In this document: positions 3,714-6,144 of the stretch, piece after piece | Layout of the letters: each line of letters starts with the position of its first letter | Position numbering within the stretch: the first letter of the stretch is position 1 | Assembly (NCBI GenBank): GCA_016187325.1 | Contig: JACPJY010000115.1 | Location: 1-6,144, forward strand | Length of the DNA stretch: 6,144 nt | Direction: 5' to 3' | DNA from: Rhodospirillales bacterium | GTDB lineage: Bacteria; Pseudomonadota; Alphaproteobacteria; Rhodospirillales; Casp-alpha2 | Translations under genes and position numbers: made by a program | Notes under the pieces: generated by a model | The model's input: the letters and a program-made list of their open reading frames with translations, nothing else | The model's database searches: none | Told to the model about the DNA's origin: nothing

Positions 3714-5879
3714 ATGGACCTGAACGGCAAACGGCTCCTCGTCTGCAATTGCGAGGGGACCATGGCCATCGACGGCAAGGTGCTGGCCAAGGCCTGCCTG
3801 GCGGCGGCGCGTATCGGCGGCAAGGCGGCCGCGGCCGGCAATGAAGCCGCCAATGGAATCCAGGAGCTTGCCGTCAACACGCATCTGTGCCGGGCGCAGC
3901 TCAACGAGTTCGAGCGCATCGCGAGCAAGGCCGGCAAGGGTGGGCTGCTGGTCGCCTGCACCCAGGAGGCGCCGCTGTTCCTCGAAACCCTCGACGGCAT
4001 GGGCGACAAGGCGCCGAACGCCCGCTTCACCAACATCCGCGAGCGCGCCGGCTGGTCGAAGGCGGCGACCAGGAAATCGCCGGCGGCAGCGAAGATGGCG
4101 GCGCTTCTCGCCGAGGCCGCGCTCGACATCCCCGACGCCCAGCAGGTGAGCATGATCTCGGGCGGCGTGCTGCTGGTGCTCGGCAATGACGACCGGGCCA
4201 TCGAAGCGGCGAAGAAGGTGGCGAGCCGGCTCGACGTCACCGTGGTGCTCGAGAACACCAAGGGCCTAACGCCACCGACGCTGATGGACGTGCCGGTGTT
4301 CACCGGCAAGGTGACCAAGGCCTCGGGGCATCTCGGCCAGTTCGAGGTCGCGATCGAGAAGTTCGCGCCAGCGACGCCATCGTCGAGGGCGGCGCTGCAG
4401 TCCGAGGACGACGCGAAGGTCGGCACCTCGGTGTGCGACCTGATCCTGGACTTGCGCGGCGGTGCGCCGCTGTTCCCGGCCCCGGACAAGCGCGACGGCT
4501 ACTTCAACCCAGACCCCGGCAACCCGGCGCTGGTCACCGACGCGCTGCTGCAGCTCACCGACATGGTCGGCGAGTTCGACAAGCCCCGCTACGTCGACTA
4601 CGACGCCAAGATTTGCGCCTATTCGCGCAGCGGCATCGTCGGCTGCACGCGCTGCATCGACAATTGCCCGACCGGCGCCATCACCCCCAACCCGGGGGAA
4701 GATCGCGTCACCATCGACCCGTACGTCTGCGCCGGCTGCGGGGCATGCGCCAGCGTCTGCCCGACGGGCGCCGCCAAGTACGCGCTGCCGGCCGGCGATG
4801 CGCTCTATCAGCGCCTGCGCGTGCTGCTCGGCGCCTATGTCGCAGCCGGCGGCAGGAATCCGTCGTTGCTGGTCAATGATGGCGGCTTCGGCGACGAGAT
4901 GATCTCGACCATGGCGCGGTCGGGCGGCGGGCTGCCGCTGAACGTGCTGCCGTTCACGGTCAACCAGACGACCCAGATCGGGCTCGAATTCCTGCTCTCG
5001 GCCGGCGCATTCGGCGCCGAGCAGGTGCTGATCCTGGTGCCGCCGACCAAGGCCGACGAGAAGGCCGGCCTGGAATCCGAAGTCGCCCTGGCCGACGCCA
5101 TCTTCGACGGCCTCGGCTATGGCAAGGGTCGCGTCGAGATCATGGACGAGACCGATCCGGAGGCGCTGGAGGCGAGGCTTTACGGGCTCAAGCCGATGCC
5201 CGGGATGCCGGCCGGCGATTTCCTGCCGATGGGGCGCAAGCGCTCGGTGATGACGCTGGCGCTCACCCACCTGCACGCCGCCGCGCCCACCAAAGTCGAC
5301 GCGCTCGCGCTACCGACAGGGGCGCCGTTCGGCGCCGTCGAGGTCGACGTCAAGGGCTGCACCCTTTGTCTCGCCTGCGTCGGCGCCTGTCCGACCGGGG
5401 CGCTCAAGGACAACCCGGACAAGCCGCAGCTCAGCTTCGCCGAGAACGCCTGCGTGCAGTGCGGGCTGTGCAAGAACACCTGCCCGGAGAGCGTGATCTC
5501 ATTGGTGCCGCGGCTGAGCTTCCTCGAAGCGGCGCGTTCGCACCGGGTGGTCAAGGAGGAGGAGCCGTTCGAGTGCATCCGCTGCGGCAAGCCGTTCGGC
5601 ACCAAGTCGTCGATCGAGAACATGGTCAAGAAGCTCGAAGGCCACTCGATGTTCAAGGACAAGGGCGGCGTCGAGCGGCTGAAGATGTGCGCCGACTGCC
5701 GGGTAGTCGTCATCGCCACCGAGGACAAGCACCCGCTGGCCGCCGGAATCGTGCCGAAGCCACGCACCACCGAAGATTATCTGCGCGAGCGCGAAGAATT
5801 GCGGCAGAAAGCGGCCAAGGACATGGCGGAAAAGGGGTTGTTGCCCAAGCGCGGCAACGGCAACGGCCAGACCGGGTGA
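3714..5879 (+). CDS. Multi-cluster 4Fe-4S ferredoxin-type protein (polyferredoxin), probably formate dehydrogenase-associated
   Basis: A 721-residue soluble protein with no signal peptide or membrane helix visible. N-terminal part: CNC (C11, C13), THLCRAQ (C59), ACTQEAP (C82) and NIRERAGW. Middle: four ferredoxin-like clusters. The first is unusual, C301-x9-C311-x2-C314-x3-C318-P. The others are standard C-x2-C-x2-C-x3-C-P at 339-349, 549-559 and 580-590. Between the second and third lies an alpha/beta stretch of about 190 residues (NPSLLVNDGGFGDEM...GAEQVLILV). The C-terminus has two CxxC pairs (C621/C624 and C659/C662) and a charged, coiled tail. Clusters 2-4 should each bind 4Fe-4S and carry electrons; what the CxxC pairs bind (metal, cluster or zinc) is unknown. 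I recall proteins of this layout beside alphaproteobacterial molybdenum formate dehydrogenase genes, and moaA follows 130 nt downstream, which fits. The start at ATG 3714 follows GGAAGGAA (3697-3704). Family call firm; partner enzyme inferred. Confidence 0.85.
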   Translation: MDLNGKRLLVCNCEGTMAIDGKVLAKACLAAARIGGKAAAAGNEAANGIQELAVNTHLCRAQLNEFERIASKAGKGGLLVACTQEAPLFLETLDGMGDKAPNARFTNIRERAGWSKAATRKSPAAAKMAALLAEAALDIPDAQQVSMISGGVLLVLGNDDRAIEAAKKVASRLDVTVVLENTKGLTPPTLMDVPVFTGKVTKASGHLGQFEVAIEKFAPATPSSRAALQSEDDAKVGTSVCDLILDLRGGAPLFPAPDKRDGYFNPDPGNPALVTDALLQLTDMVGEFDKPRYVDYDAKICAYSRSGIVGCTRCIDNCPTGAITPNPGEDRVTIDPYVCAGCGACASVCPTGAAKYALPAGDALYQRLRVLLGAYVAAGGRNPSLLVNDGGFGDEMISTMARSGGGLPLNVLPFTVNQTTQIGLEFLLSAGAFGAEQVLILVPPTKADEKAGLESEVALADAIFDGLGYGKGRVEIMDETDPEALEARLYGLKPMPGMPAGDFLPMGRKRSVMTLALTHLHAAAPTKVDALALPTGAPFGAVEVDVKGCTLCLACVGACPTGALKDNPDKPQLSFAENACVQCGLCKNTCPESVISLVPRLSFLEAARSHRVVKEEEPFECIRCGKPFGTKSSIENMVKKLEGHSMFKDKGGVERLKMCADCRVVVIATEDKHPLAAGIVPKPRTTEDYLREREELRQKAAKDMAEKGLLPKRGNGNGQTG

Positions 5880-6009
5880 GAACGCCGAATTCCCGCACCG
5901 TTTTTGGGGGCGACAAGGGCCCGGCCCACGGCTACCATTGGCGAGCGAATGCCCGGCCGCGTCCCCGTAAACCCGGCGGCGCGGGGGGTGATCCTTGGCG
6001 AGGACAGCG
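5880..6009 (+). other. 130-base gap between the polyferredoxin gene and moaA
   Basis: The gap has no open gene of its own. It is GC-rich, with a T5 run at 5902-5906 and a G-run at 5983-5988. I could not make a convincing terminator or a molybdenum-cofactor riboswitch fold. The ribosome site GAGGA (6000-6004) lies 5 nt before the moaA ATG. The gap is long enough for a separate moaA promoter, but no clear -35/-10 pair is seen. Confidence 0.5.
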
Positions 6010-6144
6010 ATGATCGATCCGTTCGGGCGGCATGTGACGTATCTCAGGGTGTCGGTGACGGACCGCTGCGACTTCCGCTGCGTCTACTGCATGTCCGAGC
6101 ACATGACGTTCCTGCCAAAGGCCGAGGTACTGACGCTGGAGGAA
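6010..6144 (+). CDS. moaA: GTP 3',8-cyclase MoaA, N-terminal part (3' end outside window)
   Basis: The first 45 residues of a radical-SAM enzyme run to the window edge in an open frame. The peptide begins MIDPFGRHVTYLRVSVTDRC and continues with the cluster motif CDFRCVYC, that is C20-x3-C24-x2-C27, which binds the SAM-cleaving 4Fe-4S cluster. The preceding I-D-x-F-G-R...LR-S-V-T-D-R-C is the MoaA signature. MoaA performs the first step of molybdenum cofactor synthesis, turning GTP into 3',8-cyclo-dihydro-GTP in the cytoplasm. ATG 6010 has GAGGA 5 nt upstream; an in-frame TTG at 5995 would add five residues and is less likely. It is in the same direction as the polyferredoxin gene, which suggests a shared role in building or serving a molybdoenzyme. 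Confidence 0.92.
   Translation, partial: MIDPFGRHVTYLRVSVTDRCDFRCVYCMSEHMTFLPKAEVLTLEE

Noticed and set aside
3643..3723. Possible upstream open frames MKANR (3643-3660) and an 18-residue frame from ATG 3667 overlapping the polyferredoxin start
   Set aside because: Neither has a ribosome site. The second overlaps the true start only because it runs through it; both are within chance expectation.
4266..5276. Minus-strand open frame (336 codons) and another at 3605-4489 within the polyferredoxin gene
   Set aside because: They are antisense to a gene with four ferredoxin-like Cys clusters, have composition typical of shadow frames, and show no ribosome site or recognisable domain.
5880..6009. 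Molybdenum cofactor riboswitch or terminator upstream of moaA
   Set aside because: I could find only a weak CCCCG/CGGGG pairing with a 14-base loop and none of the motif's expected conserved features. It cannot be supported by eye.
1..6144. tRNA/rRNA genes, CRISPR arrays, insertion sequences, attachment sites, toxin-antitoxin or phage defence genes
   Set aside because: Looked for on both strands. No regularly spaced repeats, no terminal inverted repeats with a transposase, no tRNA-like fold, and no defence-type domains were seen.

Overview
This GC-rich window (plainly well above 60% G+C by eye) reads like chromosomal DNA of an alphaproteobacterium. The protein styles, the dense antisense open frames and the gene families fit Rhodospirillales or Rhizobiales, but nothing in the sequence fixes the genus. 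I see no tRNA, rRNA, CRISPR array, insertion sequence or phage gene.

Layout. (1) Positions 1-93 hold the last codons of a plus-strand gene, possibly an Lrp/AsnC-type regulator. Its stop overlaps by 4 bases the stop of the facing gene. (2) Positions 90-3352 carry five genes on the minus strand, all in one direction with gaps of 24-73 nt, probably one operon. In transcription order they are an ornithine cyclodeaminase/mu-crystallin family NAD(P)-dependent enzyme, a TetR-type regulator with a COQ9-like C-terminal part, two tandem DUF1330 paralogues, and a 2-keto-4-pentenoate hydratase/FAH-fold enzyme. Together they suggest breakdown or conversion of a small amino or keto acid under local TetR control; the substrate cannot be read from sequence. 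(3) Positions 3353-3713 form a 361-base divergent intergenic region. It holds two copies of an AT-rich palindrome containing TATAAT on both strands, a hairpin plus T8 terminator pointing to the minus strand, and two further hairpins in the probable leader of the plus-strand gene. (4) Positions 3714-5879 encode a 721-residue protein with four ferredoxin-like Cys clusters, an N-terminal Cys-rich part and a C-terminal pair of CxxC motifs. (5) From 6010 to the window edge is the start of moaA (radical-SAM GTP 3',8-cyclase, molybdenum cofactor synthesis).

How it works together. The right half looks like the start of a molybdoenzyme locus: a polyferredoxin of the kind I recall beside alphaproteobacterial formate dehydrogenase genes, followed by a molybdenum cofactor gene. 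That link is inference, because the dehydrogenase itself would lie beyond the window. The left half is an ordinary catabolic-looking operon with some unusual small details: a tandem paralogue pair, a duplicated C-terminal tail and a TTG start that overlaps a tiny frame.

I found no convincing undescribed multi-gene system. The most worthwhile points are the architecture of the polyferredoxin and the structured divergent intergenic region.
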